64,000 nt of DNA from Tildeniella torsiva UHER 1998/13D. Its GTDB lineage: Bacteria > Cyanobacteriota > Cyanobacteriia > Phormidesmidales > Phormidesmidaceae. Positions within the stretch are counted from its first letter, which is position 1. Each line of letters begins with the position of its first letter. Of this stretch, positions 1 through 9,054 are shown piece by piece. The DNA is taken from assembly GCA_019358835.1 (NCBI GenBank), contig JAHHIH010000008.1, positions 62,001 through 126,000 of the forward strand, written 5' to 3'. The position numbers and the translations under genes are program-made. The notes under the pieces were generated by a model, which was given only the letters and a program-made list of their open reading frames with translations, searched no databases and had not been told where the DNA came from.

Positions 1-447
1 CTGGCACCGCCCGGACATCACGCCGCCTACACTCTGCTGCCCATGCCCAATAACAAGTCTGGGATTGACTGGAACGAGATGGGCGATCGCCTCAAAGACA
101 TCGTCTTTGACTTTCTTGATGAGCGTGGTTATCTGCCCAACCTGAGAGAGCGGCTGGTGTGCCACAGCTACATCACCCCCGACTACTTTGAAAACACCCT
201 TGACGCCTATGCGGGCAATGCCTTTGGCCTCGAACCTTTGCTGGTGCAGTCGGCCTTTTTCCGGCCCCACAACCGCAGCGAAGACATCAACGGTCTCTAC
301 CTGGTTGGTGCGGGCACCCAGCCCGGTGCGGGCACCCCTAGCGTGATGATGTCGGCCAAGATGACGGCGCGACTGGTAGCGGAGGATTACGGGGTGGATG
401 ATGCGATCGTCAGCGGGCAGGCCAGCCCCGAGCTAAGCATCCGCTAG
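1..447 (+). CDS. CrtI-type phytoene desaturase/carotenoid oxidoreductase, C-terminal part (5' end outside window)
   Basis: Frame open from base 1; C-terminal motif [29 protein letters not shown] typical of CrtI-like desaturases. Confidence 0.75.
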   Translation: MAPPGHHAAYTLLPMPNNKSGIDWNEMGDRLKDIVFDFLDERGYLPNLRERLVCHSYITPDYFENTLDAYAGNAFGLEPLLVQSAFFRPHNRSEDINGLYLVGAGTQPGAGTPSVMMSAKMTARLVAEDYGVDDAIVSGQASPELSIR

Positions 448-735
448 ATCAGAGCCAATGTAGGGTGGGCAGTGCCCACCAGCTACTACTGCGGGTTGAT
501 CGAGATACCCGCTACTGTAAGCGGTGCATCGCGGTCTATGACTAGCCTGGGGAGCGCAGGGGTGAGGGCCGTGCACCCTCCAGCCCCTTAGGCATCGGCA
601 AACCTAAAACTGCCAAATCCAAAATCCAGACTTGGTATGTCCAGTTCTATGGCTGGCTCAAAATGGGGCAATAAACCGGCGGTTTGCGGTCTACACTAGG
701 CTAGCCAAAGCTATACGTGCGGGAGTGAGAGTGCA

Positions 736-1503
736 ATGAAACGGCGACAATTACTGGGTTACGCAGGGGCAGGGTTAGGGGCCACCCTGGGGCTAAGTCT
801 AGTCGGCTCCGCCGCCCAGGCTCAGACCGCAGGCGTTACCATCCGCAGCCTGGGCCATACGGCCTTTCTTTTTACCGGTGGCGGCCGTCGTATTTTGGTT
901 AACCCCTTTCGCCGCATTGGCTGTACGGCAGGGTTCCCCTCCCCAGCTGTGCCCGCCGACATTGTGATGATCAGCAGCCGCCTATTCGACGAGGGCTATC
1001 TCGACGAGCTGCCCGGCGAACCGCGCGTACTCACCGACCCCGGCGTTTACGACTTTGAAAACCTGCGAGTGCAAGGGATTCTCACCCCCCACGATCGCCA
1101 GGGTGGTCGTCGCTTTGGCAACAACACCGTTTGGAAGTGGACTCAGGGCGGCGTTACCATCATCCACATGGGCGGAGCCGCTGCACCACTAGGGGTAGAG
1201 GAGCAGATTTTGTTGGGCCGCCCGGATGTGATGCTGGTGCCCGTGGGCGGTGGCCCCAAGGCCTACACCGCCGCCGAGGCAGTGCAAGCTGTGCAGGTGC
1301 TGAAGCCTAAAATTGCGATTCCAACCCATTATCTGACAACGGTTGCTGGCGAGAGTTGCGAACTCTCCCCCGTAGATGAGTTTTTAAGCCTCATGCAGGG
1401 CACACCGGTAACCCGCGCCACCAGCGGCTCCCTGGGTGTACGCCCCAACGACCTGCCCAGCCAGGGGATGCGCATTCAGGTTTACCAATACCCCAGAGCT
1501 TAA
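736..1503 (+). CDS. MBL-fold metallohydrolase-like protein with Tat-like signal
   Basis: N-term MKRRQLLGYAGAGLGATLGLSLVGSAAQA; GHTAFLFTGGGRRILVNP, IPTHY. Confidence 0.7.
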   Translation: MKRRQLLGYAGAGLGATLGLSLVGSAAQAQTAGVTIRSLGHTAFLFTGGGRRILVNPFRRIGCTAGFPSPAVPADIVMISSRLFDEGYLDELPGEPRVLTDPGVYDFENLRVQGILTPHDRQGGRRFGNNTVWKWTQGGVTIIHMGGAAAPLGVEEQILLGRPDVMLVPVGGGPKAYTAAEAVQAVQVLKPKIAIPTHYLTTVAGESCELSPVDEFLSLMQGTPVTRATSGSLGVRPNDLPSQGMRIQVYQYPRA

Positions 1504-1604
1504 AGTTCTGCCCTTGCGATCGCGTTTCTGCGGTAAAAGCCAATATCCCTTAGCATTTACAACAGAAACCCGATCGCCACCCCCTACCGAATTTTCTCTC
1601 CGCC

Positions 1605-2915
1605 ATGGCAACCTCCTACACCCACCGTCGTCAGCGTGTAATGGAACTGATTGGCGGCGGCACGGCTATCTTTGCCAGTGCCCCCCCAGCAGTAATGCAC
1701 AACGATGTGGACTACCCCTTTCGTCAGGACAGCAATTTTTACTACCTGACGGGGTTCAACGAGCCGGGCGCGGTGGCCGTGCTGGCTCCCCACCACGACG
1801 AGCACAAGTTTGTGCTGTTTGTGCGGCCTAAGGATCCTGAGAAAGAGACCTGGTCAGGCTATCGGGTCGGGGTCGAAAAAGCGAAGGAGCAGTTTGGGGC
1901 CGACGAGGTCTACCCCATCGCCGAATTCGATGAGCACCTGCCCAAGTATTTAGAAAAGGCCGATCGCCTCTACTATCACTTCGGCCACGACCAAGCCTTG
2001 AACAACAGGGTGATGCGCCACTGGCAGCGGCTGCTGGCTACCTACTACAAGCGTGGCACCGGCCCCGTGGCCATTGAAGACGCCACGCTGATGATGCAGA
2101 CCCTGCGGCGGGTGAAATCGGCAGAGGAGCTGGATTCGCTGCGAAGGGCGATCGCGATCGCCGCCAAAGCCCACAACCACGCCCGCGACATCACTCGCCC
2201 CGGTCGCTACGAGTACGAAATTCAGGCCGAGATGGAGCACATCTTTCGCCTGGAGGGGGCCATGGGGCCAGCCTACACTTCCATTGTCGCCTCGGGGGTG
2301 AACGCCTGCATTCTGCACTACGTCGAGAACAACTGCCAAATGCAGGCGGGCGACCTGCTGCTGATCGACGCGGGCTGCGCCTACGACTACTACAACGCCG
2401 ACATTACCCGCACCTTCCCGGTGGGGGGGCGCTTTAGCGATGAGCAGCGAATTTTGTATGAGCTGGTGCTGGAGGCGCAGCTGCGGGCGATCGCCGCCGT
2501 CAGACCTGGTGCCCCCTTCAACGAATTCCACGACGCCGCCACCCGCACCATCACCGAGGGGCTCGTGGAACTGGGTCTACTGGCGGGCAGCGTAGACACC
2601 CTGATTGAAGAGAAAAAACACAAGGCCTTCTTCATGCACGGCACCGGCCACTTCCTCGGACTGGATGTCCACGACGCGGGGATTCTTCGCAACTCCGACA
2701 AAACCTGGAAGCCCTTTGAGGTCGGCAACGTCGTCACCGTCGAGCCAGGCATCTACATCTCCCCCACCTACGAGCCGGTAGAAGGGCAGCCCCAGATCGA
2801 CGATCGCTGGCGCGGCATCGGCATTCGCATCGAAGACGATGTATTGGTGACTGAGAGCGGTTGTGAGGTGCTGACCGCAGCAGTGCCCAAAGCTCTGGAA
2901 GATATGGAACGTTAG
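1605..2915 (+). CDS. pepP: Xaa-Pro aminopeptidase (M24 family)
   Basis: M24 motifs DAGCAYDYYNADITRTFPV, HGTGHFLGLDVHD, VEPGIY, GIRIEDDVLVT. Confidence 0.87.
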   Translation: MATSYTHRRQRVMELIGGGTAIFASAPPAVMHNDVDYPFRQDSNFYYLTGFNEPGAVAVLAPHHDEHKFVLFVRPKDPEKETWSGYRVGVEKAKEQFGADEVYPIAEFDEHLPKYLEKADRLYYHFGHDQALNNRVMRHWQRLLATYYKRGTGPVAIEDATLMMQTLRRVKSAEELDSLRRAIAIAAKAHNHARDITRPGRYEYEIQAEMEHIFRLEGAMGPAYTSIVASGVNACILHYVENNCQMQAGDLLLIDAGCAYDYYNADITRTFPVGGRFSDEQRILYELVLEAQLRAIAAVRPGAPFNEFHDAATRTITEGLVELGLLAGSVDTLIEEKKHKAFFMHGTGHFLGLDVHDAGILRNSDKTWKPFEVGNVVTVEPGIYISPTYEPVEGQPQIDDRWRGIGIRIEDDVLVTESGCEVLTAAVPKALEDMER

Positions 2916-2930
2916 AGGATTTAGCAAACC

Positions 2931-3191
2931 ATGATCGGCACTCAGTCAACCGCAAAAACGGTCTTCCTCCTGGTCTCCATGGTGGGTTGGCTGCTGGTGG
3001 GAGCAGCGTTAATGTATCTCTTTCCGGCGATCGCCGATGGGCTGGTAGGCAGCGATCTCACCCACCTGTGGATGACCAATTTAGCCCGCAGCGGCTACAA
3101 CCCAACCCTGGGATGGGTCGGGGGTGGGCTAGCTCTAGCGATCACCGTGGCAGGTAATTGGGTGTGGTATCAGTACTTTGAAGGTAAATAG
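2931..3191 (+). CDS. small membrane protein
   Basis: 86 aa ORF with two hydrophobic segments, closely following pepP. Confidence 0.5.
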   Translation: MIGTQSTAKTVFLLVSMVGWLLVGAALMYLFPAIADGLVGSDLTHLWMTNLARSGYNPTLGWVGGGLALAITVAGNWVWYQYFEGK

Positions 3192-3193
3192 CC

Positions 3194-3218
3194 CAACCCC
3201 TAACCCCTAACCCCTAAC
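3194..3218. repeat. short tandem heptanucleotide repeat (TAACCCC)n
   Basis: CAACCCCTAACCCCTAACCCCTAAC read directly. Confidence 0.6.
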
Positions 3219-3221
3219 GTT

Positions 3222-3695
3222 CTAGAGCAGCTGTCGCTTGATCACCGACCCCAGCACCAATCCCAAGATCAAGTGGTAGGGCATCAGCCACAGCACAATT
3301 GGGTAATGGGCAAAGAAAAACAGCACCAGCAGCAGTGGGTAAAAGCCGATCAGGGAGAGGGCGATCGCGATCGCCAAATTCTGCGTGTAAAACCGCAGGC
3401 CAAAGGGCACAATGCCAAACTCACGCATGATATTTGGCTGCTTGAGCAAACTTTGCACGTAGCGATCTTGAAAGAAAAACGAGATCGCGTTGATTAGCAC
3501 CGCCGCCGCCAGCAAAATCAGCGCTCCCTGGCCAAAGGGGAGGCCGTTGGCATTGGCCTTAGGCAAGCTCCACTGCCAGGCCACGGCCACAATAGCAATG
3601 CCCGCCAGCAGCGGTACCAGCAGGCCATAGTAGAGCCGAAACTGCTTGAGAATAGACTGCTGAGCCAGAGGAGTAAGGGATATCTGCTCGGTCAT
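3222..3695 (-). CDS. membrane protein of unknown function
   Basis: 157 aa ORF with several hydrophobic segments. Confidence 0.5.
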   Translation of the reverse strand: MTEQISLTPLAQQSILKQFRLYYGLLVPLLAGIAIVAVAWQWSLPKANANGLPFGQGALILLAAAVLINAISFFFQDRYVQSLLKQPNIMREFGIVPFGLRFYTQNLAIAIALSLIGFYPLLLVLFFFAHYPIVLWLMPYHLILGLVLGSVIKRQLL

Positions 3696-3848
3696 TGCTC
3701 ACACCTGCCGCTTGATCGCTAAAGACTTTGCCAGAATAGCGGATTTTGCGGCTGAGAATGCCTACGAAAGTTGGCCCCAAAGTTCTTGAGGCGATCGCGC
3801 AAAACGGGTACTATCCTCTGCTAAGATATGAAACTGCGAATGCAGCAC

Positions 3849-3889
3849 GGGCGATTAGCTCAGTTGGTAGAGCGCCTGCCTTACAAGCA
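3849..3889 (+). tRNA. tRNA-Val(UAC) 5' half, interrupted in the 3' side of the anticodon stem
   Basis: GGGCGATTAGCTCAGTTGGTAGAGCGCCTGCCTTACAAGCA: acceptor 5' strand, D-arm, CCTGC stem, CTTACAA loop; expected GCAGG is replaced by GCAAC and no T-arm follows. Confidence 0.78.
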
Positions 3890-3957
3890 ACGATTCACAA
3901 GATTTATTTTTGTAAAACTTAATAGAACCCTTTGCAATTTAGGAACAGGATTCCATA

Positions 3958-4026
3958 AGTGGGGTCATTTTTGATTAGGCTACCATAAAAAATAGGCCAA
4001 CGCTAGTCCAAAAAAGAGACCCCACT
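3958..4026 (-). terminator. large inverted repeat, terminator-like, downstream of the HNH gene
   Basis: AGTGGGGTC(ATTTTTG)...(CAAAAAAGA)GACCCCACT. Confidence 0.45.
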
Positions 4027-4029
4027 AGA

Positions 4030-4662
4030 CTAGGCAATATTCTTCCAGTTCGCACCGCTGAGGATTGCGTGCACGCCTCCTCGCGAACCCCCAAACTCTG
4101 CGCGCAGCTCAGGTACTCCCCATCCTTCCTCATTGGCGAGCTTTCTCATCTCGGCTACCTGCTCGCGCGTGTATAGGCTTCTAACATTGTCCTCGCCACA
4201 TTTGGCGTAGGCCCCTACCACTTGATTTCTGCCCTTGCGGAACGCATCGAGATTGTTGGCGCGCGCTGTTCCTAGAAAGAGATGATGAGGATTGACGCAA
4301 GGAGGGTTGTCGCAGCGGTGACATGTGAACAGCTTTCCAGGGTCATGATTGTGCTCTAGAGCGTAACTTAGACGATGGACAATAAACCTTATCTGCTTGC
4401 CATTGATACGGATTGCAAATGTGCCGTAGCCTTTCTGGTTGCGGGTACCTTTCCATTCCCAACACTCGTCCCGTTCGCCCTTAACTACTCTGCTCCATAG
4501 ACGTTCCTCCCATTCAGTTACAGGCAGTTCAATGCCTTTAAAGCTTAGGGTTTGAATACTCATAAAATTATCCTTTAAATAAAATAAAGCCGGGAAAGCC
4601 CGGCTGTTTGGTCTATGCGGCGATGTCTTTTCTTCGCTTGCCCAATCGAATATGGGATACAC
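4030..4662 (-). CDS. HNH endonuclease (homing-type); start may be internal at MSIQTLSFKG
   Basis: FTCHRCDNPPCVNPHHLFLGT HNH motif. Confidence 0.8.
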   Translation of the reverse strand: MYPIFDWASEEKTSPHRPNSRAFPALFYLKDNFMSIQTLSFKGIELPVTEWEERLWSRVVKGERDECWEWKGTRNQKGYGTFAIRINGKQIRFIVHRLSYALEHNHDPGKLFTCHRCDNPPCVNPHHLFLGTARANNLDAFRKGRNQVVGAYAKCGEDNVRSLYTREQVAEMRKLANEEGWGVPELRAEFGGSRGGVHAILSGANWKNIA

Positions 4663-5119
4663 ATCCTGGGGTAACGCCTGCCTGCTCAGCGACTGCCCCG
4701 TTGCTCAAGCCATCCTTAAGCAATCGCTTGATTAGAAAGACAGTCTCGTCAGGCAACTTGCCGCGCGTAGTTCCAGCAGCAACTCGATCAATCGCATTGT
4801 CAGAAGCATTTCCCGCGTACAAATGGTCAGGTCGCCAGCACGATGGGGTATTGCACCGATGGAGGGCCCACTGACCATCTGCAAGCGGCTCGTTGAAGTA
4901 TGTGTAACTCAGTCGATGAAGGCGATAATCTTTCCCCAAAACATTGAAAAGGCCATAGCCATCCCTGTTTTTTCGATGGTAGTCCCAGCAATCGCCCACA
5001 GGCTGATTTGCGATTAGTTCTGGGAGCCGAGACTCGAAACAACGAAGAGCTCCCTCCCAAGGGGAAAGGCTTTTGATTTCTCGTTTTAAGTCGTGGAGAT
5101 CAGAGCAGTTAAAGTGCAT
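4613..5119 (-). CDS. HNH endonuclease (homing-type)
   Basis: LHRCNTPSCWRPDHLYAGNASDN motif. Confidence 0.8.
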   Translation of the reverse strand: MHFNCSDLHDLKREIKSLSPWEGALRCFESRLPELIANQPVGDCWDYHRKNRDGYGLFNVLGKDYRLHRLSYTYFNEPLADGQWALHRCNTPSCWRPDHLYAGNASDNAIDRVAAGTTRGKLPDETVFLIKRLLKDGLSNGAVAEQAGVTPGCVSHIRLGKRRKDIAA

Positions 5120-5252
5120 GTTTTTCGCATGTAAAAACTATGCTCCCAAACTCTCATAAAGCACCCACGCGAGTCTGGTCAACCTATTTTGTACGGTTGT
5201 ATATACCTAAGAATTAGAAAGCCCAGCCGAAGCTGGGCGACACCGTTTTAAC

Positions 5253-5603
5253 ATGCACCCTAATTTTAGCAGGAATCGAAAAATGTGGTTTTGTAGGCAC
5301 TCCCAACTCGTTACCCTCGAAAAGCGCGTCTCGGCGGCTGAGGAAATAAATGCCGCGCAGACTCGGACGCTCGAAAAGAATCAGAAATCTATTTTCTTAG
5401 TTATGGCTGGCGTGTGCTTATCGCTATGCTTGCACTTCGGCCTTCAGTCGATGCAGGAAGAAGACAAAAAGTTTGCCTATGACTTCCTTAGACTTATGAT
5501 GGGCGCGAGCGGTCTAACGGTAGCTGCGAAGGCTGGTGTTCTGGAAGTTAAATCAAACTCTCAGTCACAGACTTTAACTTCCCATCTAGATAGCTATAAG
5601 TAA
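5253..5603 (+). CDS. small protein with coiled-coil and TM segment
   Basis: 116 aa ORF; LEKRVSAAEEINAAQTRTLEKNQKSIFLVMAGVCLSLCLHFGL. Confidence 0.4.
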   Translation: MHPNFSRNRKMWFCRHSQLVTLEKRVSAAEEINAAQTRTLEKNQKSIFLVMAGVCLSLCLHFGLQSMQEEDKKFAYDFLRLMMGASGLTVAAKAGVLEVKSNSQSQTLTSHLDSYK

Positions 5604-5877
5604 CCGTAACAGTTACATCTGTTACCTCATCAGTAATAACCTTTTGGATGATGTTTCCACCCGCAAAGGTAAAGGCCACGGAGAGTAGAAGAGTTTCCTT
5701 GTCAGAACCATCCCACTGGCTGTAGCCGACTATGTTGTTGCCATCATAGCCATACTCTTTATGTAGATTATGATGGCCGCTTAGCCGCCCAGACAGTAGT
5801 TGATGCGCGAGCGTTAGGGTCTCTTCACCCTTTATAGCTCTGATGTCATTTCCAACCAGAGAGAGAGCATTAGGCAT
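5548..5877 (-). CDS. hypothetical, phage-like cluster
   Basis: ORF in a compact minus-strand cluster with 5870-6845. Confidence 0.4.
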   Translation of the reverse strand: MPNALSLVGNDIRAIKGEETLTLAHQLLSGRLSGHHNLHKEYGYDGNNIVGYSQWDGSDKETLLLSVAFTFAGGNIIQKVITDEVTDVTVTVTYSYLDGKLKSVTESLI

Positions 5878-6415
5878 CGATTAGAATTACCTGCTCTGTA
5901 GGTGAGAAGAGAAAACTATTGGAGGATTGCCAGAAGACAAGTTGTTGGAGAAATCCTCCAACCGCAGGCGTTTCACGGGTCAGCGTTCCATTCTCTCCAA
6001 GGAATGTGGCAGAGCTGTTTTGGTCGCTCCAAGGTTCGCCATCATCCCAAGTGTCAGAACCAGCCCAGACGGCATCTACAGCCTCTGCGGACATCACCCC
6101 ATATCTAACAATTCTGACGGGTTGCCCCTGAGCAGCTGATTCTAAGGTCATTCCAGCAACTCGACCAGCGTGAGCACGGTTACTGGCTGAGGCATACACA
6201 ACGTTGTCCTGTCCATCGAAGATGACCGCGCGCAGGGCTTCTAGAGCAGCACCAGCGGTTTCATCTGTGACGATCGCGCTGTAGGTAGGTCTGTACGCGG
6301 CTCCACCCAAGGCAACAGCGATGTTAGGTCGGGTAGCTGGGGTGACCGCGATTGTCTGTGGCGTAAGATTCGTAACCGAAACCTGAACAATCGTTGGGGG
6401 GATAATGCTAGTCAT
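5870..6415 (-). CDS. hypothetical, possibly phage tail/fibre-associated
   Basis: ORF overlapping its neighbours; composition and context only. Confidence 0.4.
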   Translation of the reverse strand: MTSIIPPTIVQVSVTNLTPQTIAVTPATRPNIAVALGGAAYRPTYSAIVTDETAGAALEALRAVIFDGQDNVVYASASNRAHAGRVAGMTLESAAQGQPVRIVRYGVMSAEAVDAVWAGSDTWDDGEPWSDQNSSATFLGENGTLTRETPAVGGFLQQLVFWQSSNSFLFSPTEQVILIDA

Positions 6416-6845
6416 CTAAGGAAACCCCCGCGGTCACGAGAACTTCACCACCCAAAAAGCGGTTTTTCACATTCTCAGGACTGGAGTCGTAGACAACCAA
6501 GTCCCAAAAATAAGGTTTTCTGCCGAGAATTAGCAAATCGATTTCGTGTGGCTGGATGCCAGTCTCGCGGTCGTCCCAATCAATCACTTGAGCCCAGTCG
6601 ATCGGGTAGATATTCGGCAGTAGTAGAAGTGTCTGGCCACTATTCATGCCGACAATGATTTTGCCGTCACTGGCGGGCTGCTCGATGAAACATTGAAAGC
6701 TAATCCGCTGGGAGGCGGGGTGCAGATGTTTCGTAAGTTGGGCGCGAACACCTAACCCGGTTAAGTCGATATCGAGGTCGAGAACAATCCCGAAGGTCGC
6801 GCCTTGCATGATTGTCAGATTATATAATCCGTTCTGAACGGCCAT
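6408..6845 (-). CDS. hypothetical, possibly phage structural
   Basis: ORF MAVQNGLYNLTIMQGATFGIVLDLDI...; context only. Confidence 0.4.
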   Translation of the reverse strand: MAVQNGLYNLTIMQGATFGIVLDLDIDLTGLGVRAQLTKHLHPASQRISFQCFIEQPASDGKIIVGMNSGQTLLLLPNIYPIDWAQVIDWDDRETGIQPHEIDLLILGRKPYFWDLVVYDSSPENVKNRFLGGEVLVTAGVSLDD

Positions 6846-6931
6846 TGAAAAGCTCTTTGAATGAATTCTAAGAGCTTATCGATTTGAATATTCAGTTGTC
6901 TGGGCAACTTTGAATCTAGCCTACCCGTGAA

Positions 6932-7303
6932 TCAATACAACCCATAGCATCTTCTATAGAAACTTTTGAACACCACTATTTCATCGATGAACCACACAAG
7001 ATACCCAACGTTCTCCAGGCGCTGAGCCGCCTGTCTAGCCTCACGCTCGCCGCTTACTGGTGTGAGGCCTGCAATTACAAGGATCTTATCTGGGCGAGCT
7101 TTTAAGTAGGTCGTCAGCTGTCCCGCAGCTTCAAACAAGTTTGATCGAGTGAGAATCTTTTTACACTCGATAAGGTAAATATGCGTAACCAAATCAGCTT
7201 TCCCACCCCCTTCAATCGGAACTTCTGTAGCAGCCTCATACCCATGCACCCTAAAGAAGGTGAACAGGAACTCCTGCAGAGAGTATTCGCTGGGGAAGTA
7301 CAT
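6932..7303 (-). CDS. PD-(D/E)XK nuclease-like protein
   Basis: GGGKADLVTHIYLIECKK resembles a D...ExK core. Confidence 0.45.
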   Translation of the reverse strand: MYFPSEYSLQEFLFTFFRVHGYEAATEVPIEGGGKADLVTHIYLIECKKILTRSNLFEAAGQLTTYLKARPDKILVIAGLTPVSGEREARQAAQRLENVGYLVWFIDEIVVFKSFYRRCYGLY

Positions 7304-7528
7304 AAGCAGTTATCTGGAGTTTGGCCTCTGGACTCAGGATTTGAATGCAGACATCGTCAGATGGAGAAAGGTCGGCTTAGGCACTAAGATGTGAGCGTCT
7401 GCGGAGGGGCTGCGTGTTAACTCAAACAGTCCTTTGATCGGCTAGCACTGACATAGTGATAAAAAACCCTCTGAAATATCAATTCCAAAGGGCATGAGTT
7501 GAAACACTTAGTTCATCAATAAATTGCG

Positions 7529-7921
7529 TCAGGATTGCTCTTCATTGCCTTCAGCGTCCAGCTGCTTCAAGTGAATGTGCTTGTAGCCCAACTTAATCGT
7601 GAACTCATCCCCGGTCTTAAGGCCCATCTCTTGGGTGTAGGCTGCGCCAATCACGATCTGACCATTCTTATGAACCGTTAGGGTGTAGGACGGTTCCCGG
7701 CCTCTGCCATCTGCCTTACCATTTTCTGGCTCAAGCTGAATTCCTTTGGCTGCTAGGAGAGCATCATAAAACTCAGCCAGGTTCACACGGGTCTGCTCTC
7801 CTTTACCAACCGTGTAGTAGCCGCATTCCTTAGCGAGTTCCCGCTTAGTAAGGCCATCATTCTCTTTGACCTTGGCTAGGAGAGACTTGCCTGTCAAAGC
7901 TTCCTTACCTTTCACTGCCAT
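7529..7921 (-). CDS. cyAbrB-family transcriptional regulator
   Basis: LTGKSLLAKVKENDGLTKRELAKECGYYT...VNLAEFYDALLAAKGI pattern of cyanobacterial AbrB-like regulators. Confidence 0.75.
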   Translation of the reverse strand: MAVKGKEALTGKSLLAKVKENDGLTKRELAKECGYYTVGKGEQTRVNLAEFYDALLAAKGIQLEPENGKADGRGREPSYTLTVHKNGQIVIGAAYTQEMGLKTGDEFTIKLGYKHIHLKQLDAEGNEEQS

Positions 7922-8335
7922 AATTCAAACCATCCCTAGGGTACACATCAAAATCCACGATGACTGCTAGAAAAAACTCTAGAATCATTTATTTCTCTAT
8001 TTCTCTCACTCTATCCAACGGCTTGAAGGAAGAATTAGAGACAATTTAATTTATCCTACACTGATTATAGTTACTAACATATTCAGTGACTCGCTTATTT
8101 AGGGCTGATATTCAACGAAAAGAACCACTGGGGAGAATTATGCTAACTACCCAACGAGTCCTTGTAGGTCAAGCACGGTTTACTCTAGGCGATGCTACAG
8201 GAATAGTTAAGACTGTCAACAATTAGAGACACTGGAAAACGCGAGGGCGCAAAGGGGTGCAGGCTAATTCGAGTTTTGAGGTAAGTGTTCAGGAGATACT
8301 TAGTAACGCGAGAATATTCAACGGCTTCTACCCAA

Positions 8336-8851
8336 CTAAGCACCTAAGTCCTGTAAGGCAAAGCGGATCTGCTCCAGCCGCCGTCTATTCACGCCTAAGT
8401 CGGATTCTCCTAGTCGGGCCGCTGCTCGAACGTGGATGACTGGTTCATCCTCCGGCAAGTAGAATTCAGTATCGTCTACAAACCCCATAATGCGGCTGGT
8501 GGACTTAACTCGGATATAGTTCTCTTGCTGGGTCGCAATCTCAGTACGCGGCACAACTCCCAGTACTTTAGTCAGCAGCTCACGGGCTTCCTCCCGGCTA
8601 CTTGTATAAGCCATCGGCGCAATCGCGTGGTCTTGGTCGGCTCCCTGGCTAACGACACAGTTAGGCGTTGAGGGACAGGGGAATAACTTGCCATCCTGAA
8701 TACCGAGTTCAGGCGTCTTTCCTGCGAATACCTCTGATAAGCCAGGGAACGCACCTAGAGACTGAGGAGCAGGCGCTGCGATCGCGAAAGCTGAATAAGT
8801 TGGGAAAGCCCACAACGCGATCGCCAGAAAGCACGCAAAGATTGAAGCCAT
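8336..8851 (-). CDS. DUF1499-like secreted protein
   Basis: signal peptide; CPSTPNCVVSQG...FVDDTEFYLPEDEPVIHVRAAARLGESDLGVNRRRLEQIR. Confidence 0.75.
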   Translation of the reverse strand: MASIFACFLAIALWAFPTYSAFAIAAPAPQSLGAFPGLSEVFAGKTPELGIQDGKLFPCPSTPNCVVSQGADQDHAIAPMAYTSSREEARELLTKVLGVVPRTEIATQQENYIRVKSTSRIMGFVDDTEFYLPEDEPVIHVRAAARLGESDLGVNRRRLEQIRFALQDLGA

Positions 8852-9054
8852 AGGAGTTCATCGAGGTACAACCTCACCATAGGCTAATCAGGTTAGTAAG
8901 GGGTCAGACATGCCATTCGACGTTGATCTTTGAGAATCAACAAAAACAAGGGAAACCTAAGCCCCCCAAAGAACTAACCCAGCTGCATCCGTGACCCGCG
9001 AAAAGCTGGCCCTAGTGACACTCGCTTACCCGGAACAAGAGAGTAACTTTTGAT

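Noticed and set aside
1950-2955. Long antisense ORFs opposite pepP
   Set aside because: GC-rich shadow ORFs with no recognisable domains, overlapping a well-supported gene.
3194-3218. Telomere-like CCCCTAA repeats
   Set aside because: Only about three units; short heptanucleotide tandem repeats are ordinary in cyanobacterial intergenic DNA.
3849-4030. Group I intron in tRNA-Val
   Set aside because: The break is within the 3' anticodon stem rather than the loop, there is no visible 3' exon and no recognisable intron core.
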